DNA of 64,000 nt from RUG100 sp050953405 (GCA_050953405.1 JBMNMP010000001.1:806001-870000); one strand, 5' to 3'. Counted from the first letter of the stretch, positions 35,101 to 44,187 are shown. Notes: generated from the sequence alone by a model not told the origin. Numbers and translations are program-made.

Positions 35101-35128
35101 ATTATATCACCATCTCCAAAAATAACAA
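35101..35128 (-). promoter_or_regulatory. promoter of the XRE-HamAB-nuclease operon
   Basis: On the minus strand TTGTTA (35128-35123) and perfect TATAAT (35106-35101) are 16 bp apart, 45 bp before the regulator start. Confidence 0.75.
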
Positions 35129-35202
35129 TTTCAAATGCTACATAACATAGCTGGCCTTCACAATTACGAAGGTCAGTATTTTTTTGTGCAAAAGAAACTC
35201 AT

Positions 35203-35224
35203 AGGCAACTCTCAGGCAACTGCC
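35203..35224 (+). repeat. AGGCAACT direct repeat, candidate operator
   Basis: AGGCAACT occurs at 35203-35210 and 35214-35221 (11-bp period); the second copy is part of a GGCA-AC-TGCC palindrome. It lies between the divergent defence operon and the phage early genes. Confidence 0.4.
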
Positions 35225-35307
35225 AAGCATTTAGAACGTCTGATTTCGAGTGTACTTTAAGAATAGAAGAAGTTAAAACCTTACAGCAAAACAAGCGGAG
35301 GGAAGCA

Positions 35308-35490
35308 ATGGCAGAAAAGCAGAACCTAATAGACACCATCGAATATCTGGCAGATAGAGTAGCCGAGGGTCGTGGATCGAAAACCGCAATGTCAGCATTT
35401 AACGGCAATGACATCAGCAATCTCGAAGATCTCAGTATCGGAGAGCTCTGGGAGATTCTTGGAAATCTACAGCAGATGGATGCTGACTGA
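35308..35490 (+). CDS. small acidic phage protein, unknown
   Basis: The 60-residue acidic protein has a good GGAGG site and no recognisable motif. It is predicted mostly helical (ISNLEDLSIGELWEILGNLQ). First gene of the plus-strand early region of the phage backbone. Confidence 0.6.
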   Translation: MAEKQNLIDTIEYLADRVAEGRGSKTAMSAFNGNDISNLEDLSIGELWEILGNLQQMDAD

Positions 35491-35508
35491 TACTTTTTAG
35501 CAAAAGTT

Positions 35509-35541
35509 AGTCAAACCGGAAATTACCCTTCCTATTTGACT
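35509..35541. repeat. AGTCAAA/TTTGACT inverted repeat
   Basis: Seven-base arms at 35509-35515 and 35535-35541 flank a 19-bp spacer, 43 bp before the HTH gene. TTTGACT may also supply a -35 box. This is a possible operator for that regulator. Confidence 0.35.
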
Positions 35542-35583
35542 TCTATCATACAACCAAGATCACAGGAAAGGAGGAACTGAGCA

Positions 35584-35934
35584 GTGACCGCAACGGAACG
35601 CCGCGAAGAGATCATGAGAATCATGGTCGCTCGCAGACAAGAGAATATGACGAATCTTGCCGTAGAGCTAGGTGTGACGACGCGGACACTCAGGACGGAT
35701 ATAGAAATCCTGACTTGCCAGTATCCTTTGACAACGGTGAGAGGAAACGGAGGAGGTGTTCTTCTTGATCCATCGTATCATCCCTACAAGAATACGCTAT
35801 CGAGAAAACAGACTGAGGTGCTCATTAGTTTGATGGGTAGGGCTACAGATGAAGAACGCCTAGTGGTAGAGGACCTTCTCCGGGAGCACTCGAACTATGT
35901 ACTGGATCTAAAAAATAATTTGACACGGCCATGA
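35584..35934 (+). CDS. HTH_11/DeoR-like transcriptional regulator
   Basis: The 116-residue protein begins with a winged HTH (ERREEIMRIMVARRQENMTN then LGVTTRTLRTDIEIL), the pattern of HTH_11/DeoR domains, and has a short C-terminal helical region in place of an effector domain. It has a GGAGG site before a GTG start. It is likely an early regulator of the phage module. Confidence 0.75.
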   Translation: MTATERREEIMRIMVARRQENMTNLAVELGVTTRTLRTDIEILTCQYPLTTVRGNGGGVLLDPSYHPYKNTLSRKQTEVLISLMGRATDEERLVVEDLLREHSNYVLDLKNNLTRP

Positions 35935-35964
35935 GAGCCGAATGTAGAAAGGTAGGTAAAACAT

Positions 35965-36369
35965 ATGGCAAAGGTATTTATATGTTCACCGTATCGTGGT
36001 GATGTGAAGAAGAACATCAAACTAGCAAAACTTGCTGCGGGACTTGTAATATTCCGCGGCGACATCCCGATCATCCCTCATCTGTATTTCCCGCAGTTTT
36101 TGAAAGAAGATAACCAGCCGGAGCGTATTGAAGGAATCAAAATGGGTGTCGAACTCATGAAAGATTGCGATGAGCTTTGGATCGTCGGGACCAACATAAC
36201 AGCAGGCATGGAATTTGAACTGAAAACCGCTAAGGAAATCAAGATTACGGTTAAGCTCTATGACGAAAACCTGGCGCGCATAGATACAGACACGCTGGTG
36301 TTAGATGAGCGACTTGATGATAGGTATAGAGAAATAGTGAAAGACTTGACGTTTTTTCGCTACTGTTAG
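35965..36369 (+). CDS. nucleoside 2-deoxyribosyltransferase-like (DUF4406/DUF7768) protein
   Basis: The 134-residue protein starts KVFICSPYRGD and has the segment ELWIVGTNITAGMEFELKTA, the Rossmann-like pattern of nucleoside deoxyribosyltransferase relatives that are frequent in Clostridia phage early regions. Most such phage proteins have no tested activity. An AAAGGTAGG site precedes the ATG. Confidence 0.7.
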   Translation: MAKVFICSPYRGDVKKNIKLAKLAAGLVIFRGDIPIIPHLYFPQFLKEDNQPERIEGIKMGVELMKDCDELWIVGTNITAGMEFELKTAKEIKITVKLYDENLARIDTDTLVLDERLDDRYREIVKDLTFFRYC

Positions 36370-36381
36370 GAGTGAAAACAA

Positions 36382-36651
36382 ATGCAAAAAACATATAAGA
36401 AAATCGCAGAGGGCTATGAAAAACTGGCCGAAGGGTATCGTGAACTGGCTGAAGGCGATACCGAGGAAACTGCTGCAGAAACTGAAAAGGAAATCAGCAT
36501 CGAAGACGTTAGAGCAGTCCTCGCGGAAAAATCCCAAGCGGGAAAAAGAAAAGAGGTAAAGGATCTCCTCTTGAAATATGATTCAGGCAAGCTCTCTGGT
36601 GTGGATCCAAAAAACTATGAAGCACTTCTTAAAGATGCGGAGGTGCTGTGA
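36382..36651 (+). CDS. small phage protein with heptad-like repeat
   Basis: The 89-residue acidic protein opens with an imperfect three-fold repeat of about seven residues (KIAEGYE, KLAEGYR, ELAEGD), then an acidic linker and a helical C-terminal part (VRAVLAEKSQAGKRKEVKDL). The repeat should form an amphipathic helix or coiled coil. Such genes precede DUF2800 genes in related prophages. Function unknown. Confidence 0.65.
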   Translation: MQKTYKKIAEGYEKLAEGYRELAEGDTEETAAETEKEISIEDVRAVLAEKSQAGKRKEVKDLLLKYDSGKLSGVDPKNYEALLKDAEVL

Positions 36652-37790
36652 TGGGGGCGCATGCAAGGTGCTCACCGTCAGCACTTCATAGGATTCTGAA
36701 CTGTACACCTTCGCTTACACTATCAGAGCAGTTTGATGATGAAGAAAGTAAGTATGCGGCAGAAGGATCCGCAGGACATGTTCTTGCAGAGCACTGCATA
36801 AAAAAGTATTTGAAGCTGCAGACAACAAAGCCTAACTCCGAATACTACACAGAAGAACTTGTTGAGGCAGTGGATGAGTATGTGGACTTTGTCAAAGGCG
36901 AGATAGAGGAAGCAAAAGAAGAATGCAAGGATCCGGTTTTCGCGGTTGAGCAGAAGGTCGACATAAGCGATTACATCGACGATTGTTTCGGGACAGCAGA
37001 CATGGTCATAGTGACGGAGAAAGTCGCTCATATAATCGATTTGAAGCTGGGACGAGGTGTTGAGATAAGCGCCGAGAGAAATGAACAGCTTATGACGTAC
37101 GGACTTGGTATCCTTTCTATGGCAGAGATGCTCTACGGCGTAGAGACAGTCAGGCTTACGATTTTCCAGCCAAGGATAAGTAACTATAGCACATGGGATA
37201 TCGCGGCTGGTGACCTTAAGAAGTGGGGCGATGAAATTCTAAAGCCCAGGGGAGCTATGGCTCTTATCGGAGCCGGTGATTTTAGAGCAGGAAGCTGGTG
37301 CAGGTTCTGTAAGGCAAGAAATCAGTGCAGGGCGAGAGCCGAGGAGTTTTTAAAGCTCGCACAGATGGAATTTAAGGAGCCAGCACTATTAACCGATGAA
37401 GAAATCGCAGACGTTCTTAAGAAGGTAGACGACCTTTCAAAGTGGGCAGCGGACATATATACGTATGCACAGCAGGAAGCTATAACTCATGGAAAGTCGT
37501 GGCCAGGATACAAACTGGTAGAAGGCCGTAGCAACAGGAAGTATACAAGTGAGGTTGATGCGGAAGATGCTGCAAAGCAGGCAGGATATACGGATATATA
37601 TAAGCATTCCCTTATTGGCATCACAGACATGGAAAAGCTGATGGGCAAAAAAGACTTTGCCAGGGTGCTTGGAAAATTCGTATATAAGCCACAAGGCAAG
37701 ATCACACTGGTTCCTGAATCAGATAAACGAAAAGCAATAACAAAAGATACCGCAGAAGCGGAATTTACGGAGGTAAAGAATAATGGATAA
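36651..37790 (+). CDS. DUF2800 protein, Cas4-like PD-(D/E)XK exonuclease
   Basis: The 379-residue protein shows a RecB/Cas4-type core: FGTADMV, then HIIDLKLG (D-x-K) and NEQLMTYGLG. A cysteine before it in ILNCTPS and the trio C-x2-C-x5-C in WCRFCKARNQC make the four ligands of an Fe-S cluster as in Cas4/AddB nucleases. It probably trims DNA ends during phage replication or recombination with the adjacent DUF2815 protein. I start at ATG 36651, which overlaps the upstream TGA and has GGAGG before it. Confidence 0.85.
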   Translation: MGAHARCSPSALHRILNCTPSLTLSEQFDDEESKYAAEGSAGHVLAEHCIKKYLKLQTTKPNSEYYTEELVEAVDEYVDFVKGEIEEAKEECKDPVFAVEQKVDISDYIDDCFGTADMVIVTEKVAHIIDLKLGRGVEISAERNEQLMTYGLGILSMAEMLYGVETVRLTIFQPRISNYSTWDIAAGDLKKWGDEILKPRGAMALIGAGDFRAGSWCRFCKARNQCRARAEEFLKLAQMEFKEPALLTDEEIADVLKKVDDLSKWAADIYTYAQQEAITHGKSWPGYKLVEGRSNRKYTSEVDAEDAAKQAGYTDIYKHSLIGITDMEKLMGKKDFARVLGKFVYKPQGKITLVPESDKRKAITKDTAEAEFTEVKNNG

Positions 37791-38325
37791 TAACACAGGA
37801 AGCACAAAGGTTATAGTACCTTGCAGATTTTCATATCTGCATTGCTGGGAGCCGAACTCAGTAAACGGAGGAGATCCGAAGTATAGCGTGTCAGCCATAG
37901 TAGCAAAGTCGGATAAGAAAACTGTTGCAGCAATAAGTGCAGCAATAGAGCAGGCAAAGAAGGACTCGGTGTCAAAGTGGGGAGGCAAGGTTCCCGCAAA
38001 CCTTCATCTTCCTTTGAGGGATGGTGATATAGACAGGCCGGATGATGAAGCATATAAAGATGCATATTTCTTTAATGCTAATTCACGTCAAGCCCCGCAG
38101 GTGGTAGATGCGAAGGTGCAGCCTATCATCGATCAGAACGAAGTGTTCTCAGGATGTTACGGGAAGATTAGCGTGACATTCTACGGATACAACTCAAATG
38201 GAAATCGCGGGATCGCAGCGGGCCTTGGTAATATCCAGAAACTAAAAGACGGTGAGAGTCTTGGCGGTAGGACAAGCGCGGCAGAAGATTTTGATACCGA
38301 AGAAGACGAAGATTTTCTTGCATAG
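37783..38325 (+). CDS. DUF2815 phage protein, probable ssDNA-binding
   Basis: The 180-residue protein matches the DUF2815 pattern: a beta-rich N-terminus with VPCRFSYLHCWEP and GGDPKYSVSAIVAKSD, then LPLRDGDIDRPDDEAYKDAYFFNA, and an acidic tail (FDTEEDEDFLA) like that of single-strand binding proteins. It always travels with DUF2800 and polymerase genes. It overlaps the DUF2800 gene by 8 bp. Confidence 0.85.
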   Translation: MDNNTGSTKVIVPCRFSYLHCWEPNSVNGGDPKYSVSAIVAKSDKKTVAAISAAIEQAKKDSVSKWGGKVPANLHLPLRDGDIDRPDDEAYKDAYFFNANSRQAPQVVDAKVQPIIDQNEVFSGCYGKISVTFYGYNSNGNRGIAAGLGNIQKLKDGESLGGRTSAAEDFDTEEDEDFLA

Positions 38326-38382
38326 GAAAGCAGGGCGGATGGCAAACGCTGTCCGCCTGTTTTTTACGAAGGAGGGCACAGA

Positions 38383-41223
38383 ATGAAGCTAGGAATTGAT
38401 ATAGAGACATATAGCGATGTCAACCTTGTAAAGGCTGGCGTTTATGCATATGCGGACAGCCCGGCCTTTGAGATTTTACTGTTCTCATATGCTTTTGATG
38501 ATGAAGAAATCGAGGTCGTTGATATTGCATCTGGAGAGAAACTCCCGGACAGAGTAATGATGGCACTAACCGATAATAGCATAATAAAAACCGCGTTCAA
38601 TGCAGCATTTGAACGTACCTGCATCGGAAAATACTACGGCCTTTCACTTGATCCTGCAGGGTGGCAGTGTACAGCGGTGCAATCTGCAATGTTAGCTTTG
38701 CCGCACGCGCTTGATGACGTAGGTGAAGTACTTAGTATTAGCCACAAGAAGCTGAAAGAAGGTAAAGACCTGCTCCGGTACTTTTCTATGCCATGCAAAC
38801 CCACAAAGGCTAATGGCGGTAGGCGCAGGAACAGGCCTGAAGATGCTCCGGAAAAATGGGAGCAGTTTAAGAAATACTGTATTCGTGATGTTGAAGCCGA
38901 AAGAGAAATCAGAAGGAAGATTGCTAAATTCCCTATCCCAGAAGAAGAACAGAAACTATATCAGATGGATCAAGAGATCAATGATAGAGGAATCCTTGTA
39001 GATATGGAGCTTGTGGAGCACGCGGTCACGTGTGATAACGAGTACCGCGAAGCTGTAACAAAGAGAGCATACGAACTTACCGGTCTTGAGAATCCAAACT
39101 CACCAGCGCAAATTAAAGGCTGGCTTTCAGAACATGGCGTCGAAATGGAAAGCCTCAGTAAAAAGGCTGTTGGAGATATGATTAGTGAAGCAGATGGAGA
39201 AGTGCTTGAGGTACTAAAGCTCAGGCTTCTTATGGCCAAGACATCTGTAAAAAAGTATGAAGCAATCAAACGGTCGGTGTGCTCTGACAAAAGAGTGCAT
39301 GGGCTGCTTCAGTTCTACGGTGCAAATAGGACCGGCAGATGGTGTCTTACCGGGGATCATGAAATATTGACTCCGGGTGGATGGGTAAGGCTCGATGAGT
39401 TTCACGGTGGATTGATGATGTGCTGGAATCAGGCGACAGAGGTGCTATCATTTCAAAACGCAAAACAACTAGCCTTTCCATACACCGGAGAAATGATTAC
39501 ATATGAAGGACAGCGGATTTCTCAGATAGCAACGCCGGATCATAAAATGGCTACTCTTTCCAAAGAAGGATACTGGGAGTCAAGGACAGTAGCAGATATA
39601 GGAGAACACCGATTCACGATTCCTTTTACCGGACATAGGGCTTATCAAATCAAGCCGTCTGATGCCGAAGAATTAAGAGTACTTATCATGACGCAGGCAG
39701 ATGGACATTATACAGTAGATGGTAGTCTCAGATTCCATTTTTCAAAGAAAAGAAAAGTGGAAAGATGTAAGCACCTTTTGCGGCAATGCGATATTTGCTT
39801 TGTAACATCAAATAATAATGATGGAACAATAACAGTAACAATAAAAAGTGCTTTTATTCCATTATGGCTAAGAGCCTTTAATAAAAAGACATTTGACTAC
39901 TGGATGCTTGATGAGCCCTTGGAGGTGATGTTTGATGAGATCCCTCTTTGGGACGGATGCTATACAGCCAAGAACTCAATCCAGTACTCAACTACAAATA
40001 GAAAGAATGCCGATGTGGTGCAGGCGTGTGCTCTATGTGCGGGCTTTAGTGCAACACAAAATGTTAAGCGTCGCGATAAGTGGTCTGATACATATGTTGT
40101 TAATATCTGGCTAAGGCCTGGTCATGGGACGTCTATAAGACGGGAACAGGTAAAAAAGGTCGATTATGATGGCACAGTATATTGCGCTGAAACGCCTACA
40201 GGATTTTTCCCCGTAAGGCGGGAAGGGAGAATCTGGATCACAGGTAATTCAGGCAGGCTAGTGCAAGTCCAGAACTTACCGCAAAACCATATACCTGATC
40301 TGGCACTTGCAAGAGATCTCATAAAAGCCAGCGACTATGAAACGCTGGATATGCTATATGATTCAACGCCGGGAGTCCTTTCGGAGCTCATAAGGACCAC
40401 GTTCATTCCAAAGCCTGGATGCAGGTTTATTGTATCCGACTTCTCTGCTATTGAGGCCAGAGTGCTTGCATGGCTATCAGGAGAAAAGTGGAGGCTGGAT
40501 ACCTTTGAAGCAGGCGGTGATATTTACTGCGCTTCAGCTTCAAAAATGTTTGGAGTGCCTGTTGAAAAGCATGGAATAAATGTACACCTGCGGCAGAAAG
40601 GGAAAATAGCTGAACTTGCACTCGGATACGGCGGATCGGTCGGAGCACTAACATCTATGGGAGCATTAGATATGGGGCTTAAGGAAGAAGAACTGCCGCC
40701 ACTTGTGCAGCAATGGCGTACAGCAAATCCGCACATTACGAAGTTCTGGTATGGAATAGACGCAGCAGCCGTAAAAGCAGTGAAGAAAAAAACTACGGTT
40801 CCGCATGGGAATCTAGAGTTTTCATATAAGTCCGGCATTCTCTTCATAACGCTTCCATCCGGAAGAAAGCTGTCATACATAAAGCCTCGAATGATAATAA
40901 ACAAATTTGGAAGAGAGGCTTTATCGTATGAAGGCGTGGGTGATGCGAAGAAGTGGATGCGGATAGAAACATATGGAGCAAAGATTACAGAAAATATAGT
41001 CCAAGCAACAGCAAGAGATCTTCTTGCGCAGGCCATGCTTAGGCTAACAGACGCAGGCTTTGATATCGTAATGCATATTCACGATGAAGCCGTTGTAGAA
41101 GTGCCGGATGGAAGATCCAGCGTAAATGAAATATGCAGCATCATGGCTGAAGCGCCAGAGTGGGCAAAAGGACTGCCACTGAACGCAGATGGCTATGAAT
41201 GCGAGTTTTATCAAAAAGATTAA
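38383..41223 (+). CDS. phage family A DNA polymerase with in-frame intein
   Basis: The 946-codon frame encodes a T7-like polymerase interrupted by a 302-residue intein (321-622). The exteins make a 644-residue polymerase. The 3'-5' exonuclease motif DIE is at residues 6-8; after the intein come the polymerase helix-B segment LRQKGKIAELALGYGG, motif A FIVSDFSAIEARVLAW, and motif C MHIHDEAVVEV. Splicing would rejoin NRTGRW with SGRLVQVQNLPQ, a conserved active-site stretch. It replicates the element with the VapE-type primase/helicase downstream. An AAGGAGGG site precedes the ATG. Confidence 0.93.
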   Translation: MKLGIDIETYSDVNLVKAGVYAYADSPAFEILLFSYAFDDEEIEVVDIASGEKLPDRVMMALTDNSIIKTAFNAAFERTCIGKYYGLSLDPAGWQCTAVQSAMLALPHALDDVGEVLSISHKKLKEGKDLLRYFSMPCKPTKANGGRRRNRPEDAPEKWEQFKKYCIRDVEAEREIRRKIAKFPIPEEEQKLYQMDQEINDRGILVDMELVEHAVTCDNEYREAVTKRAYELTGLENPNSPAQIKGWLSEHGVEMESLSKKAVGDMISEADGEVLEVLKLRLLMAKTSVKKYEAIKRSVCSDKRVHGLLQFYGANRTGRWCLTGDHEILTPGGWVRLDEFHGGLMMCWNQATEVLSFQNAKQLAFPYTGEMITYEGQRISQIATPDHKMATLSKEGYWESRTVADIGEHRFTIPFTGHRAYQIKPSDAEELRVLIMTQADGHYTVDGSLRFHFSKKRKVERCKHLLRQCDICFVTSNNNDGTITVTIKSAFIPLWLRAFNKKTFDYWMLDEPLEVMFDEIPLWDGCYTAKNSIQYSTTNRKNADVVQACALCAGFSATQNVKRRDKWSDTYVVNIWLRPGHGTSIRREQVKKVDYDGTVYCAETPTGFFPVRREGRIWITGNSGRLVQVQNLPQNHIPDLALARDLIKASDYETLDMLYDSTPGVLSELIRTTFIPKPGCRFIVSDFSAIEARVLAWLSGEKWRLDTFEAGGDIYCASASKMFGVPVEKHGINVHLRQKGKIAELALGYGGSVGALTSMGALDMGLKEEELPPLVQQWRTANPHITKFWYGIDAAAVKAVKKKTTVPHGNLEFSYKSGILFITLPSGRKLSYIKPRMIINKFGREALSYEGVGDAKKWMRIETYGAKITENIVQATARDLLAQAMLRLTDAGFDIVMHIHDEAVVEVPDGRSSVNEICSIMAEAPEWAKGLPLNADGYECEFYQKD
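39343..40248 (+). other. intein with LAGLIDADG-like endonuclease, in the polymerase
   Basis: The intein begins with C321 in CLTGDHEILTPGGW (block A), has block B in ATPDHKMATL, a LAGLIDADG-like VLIMTQADGHY, and ends with block F VYCAETPTGFFPVRR and ITGN622 before extein serine 623. The penultimate residue is glycine rather than the usual histidine, as in a subset of phage inteins. Only one dodecapeptide motif is clear, so homing activity is uncertain. Confidence 0.88.
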
Positions 41224-41234
41224 TGGAGGCTATT

Positions 41235-41579
41235 ATGAACGAGGGAAAAATCCTGCATATTAAATATCCGACAGGTTACATGGATATACGGGTGGAGAAC
41301 TTCTTCCCAGCGACACTAGATAGAGCCAGGATGGTGTTTCGTTTGATGCATGAATACTCATCAGAAGAGGACATCAAAATGATCTATGACTATCTCTGGG
41401 AGAAGATTGAAGAAAGCACGAACGATAGCTGCGAGTACTCTGTGACACTGTCAATTACAACAGATAAGAAAGAAGAACGAAAGGCTGCAGATGGACTCAG
41501 GAAAGCCAAGAGCATGAAAAAACGTGCTGAGCGTAATTTGGAGTTACTTAAGAAAATCACAAAGTATAAGGAGGAATAG
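41235..41579 (+). CDS. small phage protein, unknown
   Basis: The 114-residue protein lies between polymerase and VapE-type genes. Its C-terminal third is strongly basic and probably coiled (KAADGLRKAKSMKKRAERNLELLKK). I start at ATG 41235, which has ATGGAGG upstream; the frame is open to 41199 within the polymerase end. No family recognised. Confidence 0.65.
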   Translation: MNEGKILHIKYPTGYMDIRVENFFPATLDRARMVFRLMHEYSSEEDIKMIYDYLWEKIEESTNDSCEYSVTLSITTDKKEERKAADGLRKAKSMKKRAERNLELLKKITKYKEE

Positions 41580-41582
41580 CTC

Positions 41583-43961
41583 ATGAATATATCGATAGGC
41601 AACTCCCGGATGGAGAAGCATTGGAACCTTGAAGATATGGCGCTTACTGAGTTTAAGGATAGAATCGCTACTACAAAGTACACATCTGAGACGGCGGCGC
41701 AGTATATAAAAATGTCAAAAAAGCAACAGGATGAAATCAAAGATGTGGGCGGCTTTGTACTTGGAAAGTTAAAAGGCGGAAGAAGAAAAAAATCGAACGT
41801 GATCTCAAGGTCAGGGTTATCGTTAGACATGGATTATGCGGATGAAGGGATCATTGACCAGATCGATATGTTCTTTCCATTCAAAGGATATATATACAGT
41901 ACGCATAAGCACACGCCAGAAAAACCGAGACTTAGGCTTATCATTCCATTATCTAGGGATGTGACAGCAGATGAGTATGTGGCGGTAGCGAGAAAAGTGG
42001 CAGATGAGATCGGAATTGAACTTTTCGATGATACGACATATGAGCCAAGCCGCCTTATGTATTGGCCATCTACGTCTTCAGATGGAAAGTTTGTATTTCA
42101 TGAAGTTGAGGGAGAGATCCTGGATCCGGATAGTATCCTTTCAAAATACAAGGATTGGAAGGATAGTTCAGAGTGGCCGGTATCAAATCGCCAGCAGCGT
42201 GTTGTAAACAGGGAAATAAAGAAGCAGGCGGATCCTTTAGAAAAGGAAGGTACCGTAGGTGCATTTTGCAGAGCCTATTCAATAACAGATGCTATCGATA
42301 CGTTCCTTCCAGAGGTATATCAGAAAAGCGCAATGCCGGGACGCTACGACTATATTCCAGCAGATTCGCAGGCTGGCGTTGTTATTTATGATGATAGATT
42401 TGCATATAGCCATCATGCTACGGATCCTGCGTGCGGCAGGCTTATGAATGCATTCGATGTTGTGCGCATACATAAGTTTGGCTCAAAGGATGAAAGAAGC
42501 GATCCGGATACGGAGCCTACGAAGCTACCATCCTTTAAGGCAATGATGGAGTTTGCTGTAGAAAATGAAAATGTAAAGAAGCAGCTCGCAAAAGAGCGTA
42601 TGGCAAGGGCCCAGGGAGAGTTTGACGATGAAGAAGGTGAATGGCAGACTGCACTCGCTCTAGATCGGAATGGTAACATAAAAGACACGCTGAATAATAT
42701 AGCTATCATTATAAGAAATGATCCTAACCTTGCGGCCATCGTATATAACGAGTTTAAAAGTACTGTGGACGTAATTGGGGATCTACCTTGGAAACAAGTA
42801 CATCCTGGATGGGCAGATGCCGATGTTGCAAATGCAAAGCTATATTTTGAAAAGGTTTATGGCATATGGTCTCCAGCAAAGTTTAAGGATGGGCTTCTTG
42901 CCGTAGTGTCAGCTGAACGTCTCTACCATCCTATCAAGGTATATTTTAAGGATCTGAAATGGGATGGCATTGAAAGGCTGGACACGCTGCTAATAGATTA
43001 TCTTGGAGCAGATGATACTAAATATGTACGCACTGTAACAAGAAAAACATTTACAGCAGCGGTAGCAAGAGTTTATGAGCCGGGTATAAAGTTCGATTCG
43101 ATATTAGTTCTTAATGGCAAACAAGGAATCGGAAAGTCTACGCTATTTCAGATCCTTGGAGGCGATTGGTATTCTGATAGTCTTTCCATATCAGACATGA
43201 AAGATAAGACCGCAGCGGAGAAACTACAAGGGTACTGGATACTGGAGCTCGGAGAACTTGCTGGTATAAAGAAAATGGATGTTGAGACTGTAAAGTCTTT
43301 TGTTACAAGAACAGATGATAAGTTCAGGCAGGCATATGGCATTGTGGTAGAGAGCCATCCAAGGTCCTCGATCATAGTTGGAAGCACAAATTCTGAAGGT
43401 GGCTTTCTACGTGATATTACGGGTAACCGGCGTTTCTGGCCGGTGCATGTATCGGGAAAGGGCAAGTATCAACCCTGGGATCTGAAGGACGTTGATCAAG
43501 TGTGGGCTGAAGCAATATATCGCTATCATGAGGGAGAGAAGCTATTCCTTACGGGAAAGGAAGCAGCCGAGGCATATGCTATGCAGCAGGATGCTATGGA
43601 GTCTGACGACAGAGAAGGCATTGTGGAAGATTACCTTGATGCGCTTCTTCCGACAAGCTGGGGAGAAATGGACCTGTATCAGAGACGGAGTTTTCTTGCT
43701 GGATCCGAATTTGAAGGCAGCAGCATTACAGGTACGGTTAAACGCGAGAGGGTATGCATTATGGAAATATGGTGTGAGTGTTTTGGTAAGGAGCGTCAAA
43801 ACCTGAGGAGGACAGACTCTTATGAAGTCGAATCAATTCTGAATAAAATTCCCGGTTGGAAAAGGTATGAAGGGAATGATTCCGGGAAGATGAGAATACC
43901 CCCCTACGGCGTTCAAAAAGCATTTATCAGAAAAAGTAAGGAAACACTGGGAAACAAATAA
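41583..43961 (+). CDS. VapE-type primase/helicase
   Basis: The 792-residue protein is a phage replication initiator. An N-terminal primase-like region (SLDMDYADEG, KPRLRLIIPLSRDVTADEY, EPSRLMYWPS) resembles archaeo-eukaryotic primases, and the C-terminal virulence-associated-E helicase has Walker A NGKQGIGKST near 511-520, then ELGELAGIKK (Walker B region) and RDITGNRRFWPV. It would prime and unwind at the element origin. A cluster of GGAAAC words begins at its 3' end and fills the next gap. Confidence 0.9.
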   Translation: MNISIGNSRMEKHWNLEDMALTEFKDRIATTKYTSETAAQYIKMSKKQQDEIKDVGGFVLGKLKGGRRKKSNVISRSGLSLDMDYADEGIIDQIDMFFPFKGYIYSTHKHTPEKPRLRLIIPLSRDVTADEYVAVARKVADEIGIELFDDTTYEPSRLMYWPSTSSDGKFVFHEVEGEILDPDSILSKYKDWKDSSEWPVSNRQQRVVNREIKKQADPLEKEGTVGAFCRAYSITDAIDTFLPEVYQKSAMPGRYDYIPADSQAGVVIYDDRFAYSHHATDPACGRLMNAFDVVRIHKFGSKDERSDPDTEPTKLPSFKAMMEFAVENENVKKQLAKERMARAQGEFDDEEGEWQTALALDRNGNIKDTLNNIAIIIRNDPNLAAIVYNEFKSTVDVIGDLPWKQVHPGWADADVANAKLYFEKVYGIWSPAKFKDGLLAVVSAERLYHPIKVYFKDLKWDGIERLDTLLIDYLGADDTKYVRTVTRKTFTAAVARVYEPGIKFDSILVLNGKQGIGKSTLFQILGGDWYSDSLSISDMKDKTAAEKLQGYWILELGELAGIKKMDVETVKSFVTRTDDKFRQAYGIVVESHPRSSIIVGSTNSEGGFLRDITGNRRFWPVHVSGKGKYQPWDLKDVDQVWAEAIYRYHEGEKLFLTGKEAAEAYAMQQDAMESDDREGIVEDYLDALLPTSWGEMDLYQRRSFLAGSEFEGSSITGTVKRERVCIMEIWCECFGKERQNLRRTDSYEVESILNKIPGWKRYEGNDSGKMRIPPYGVQKAFIRKSKETLGNK

Positions 43962-44176
43962 TTGTTTCCTGAAGTTTCCCAGAAATGCATAGGAAACATG
44001 GATAAGAAACATGCGTAATGTCAGTAATGGCAAGGCTCTAAGGCTGGTTTGTTTCCTTGTTTCCTAAGAAATCATATAAAGTACTTAAAAAGTATATTAA
44101 ATAGAGAGATAGGCAACACGCATATACGCGTACACGTATATATGGCAGAAACGGTCAGGAAACGGCAATGGGAAAC
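43940..44176. repeat. GGAAAC/GTTTCC iteron-like cluster
   Basis: GGAAAC or its complement occurs nine times: starts at 43940, 43950, 43964, 43974, 43992, 44051, 44059, 44158 and 44171. The stretch covers the end of the VapE-type gene and the 226-bp gap before the VRR-NUC gene, which otherwise holds no gene. Two pairs form palindromes (43950-43969 is GGAAACAA-N4-TTGTTTCC). It is a candidate replication origin or initiator-binding site. Confidence 0.6.
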
Positions 44177-44187
44177 ATGGAGGAGTT

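Noticed and set aside
44041..44187. Small plus-strand frame between the VapE-type and VRR-NUC genes
   Set aside because: No ribosome site and a composition set by repeats; the stretch is better read as an iteron-like non-coding region.
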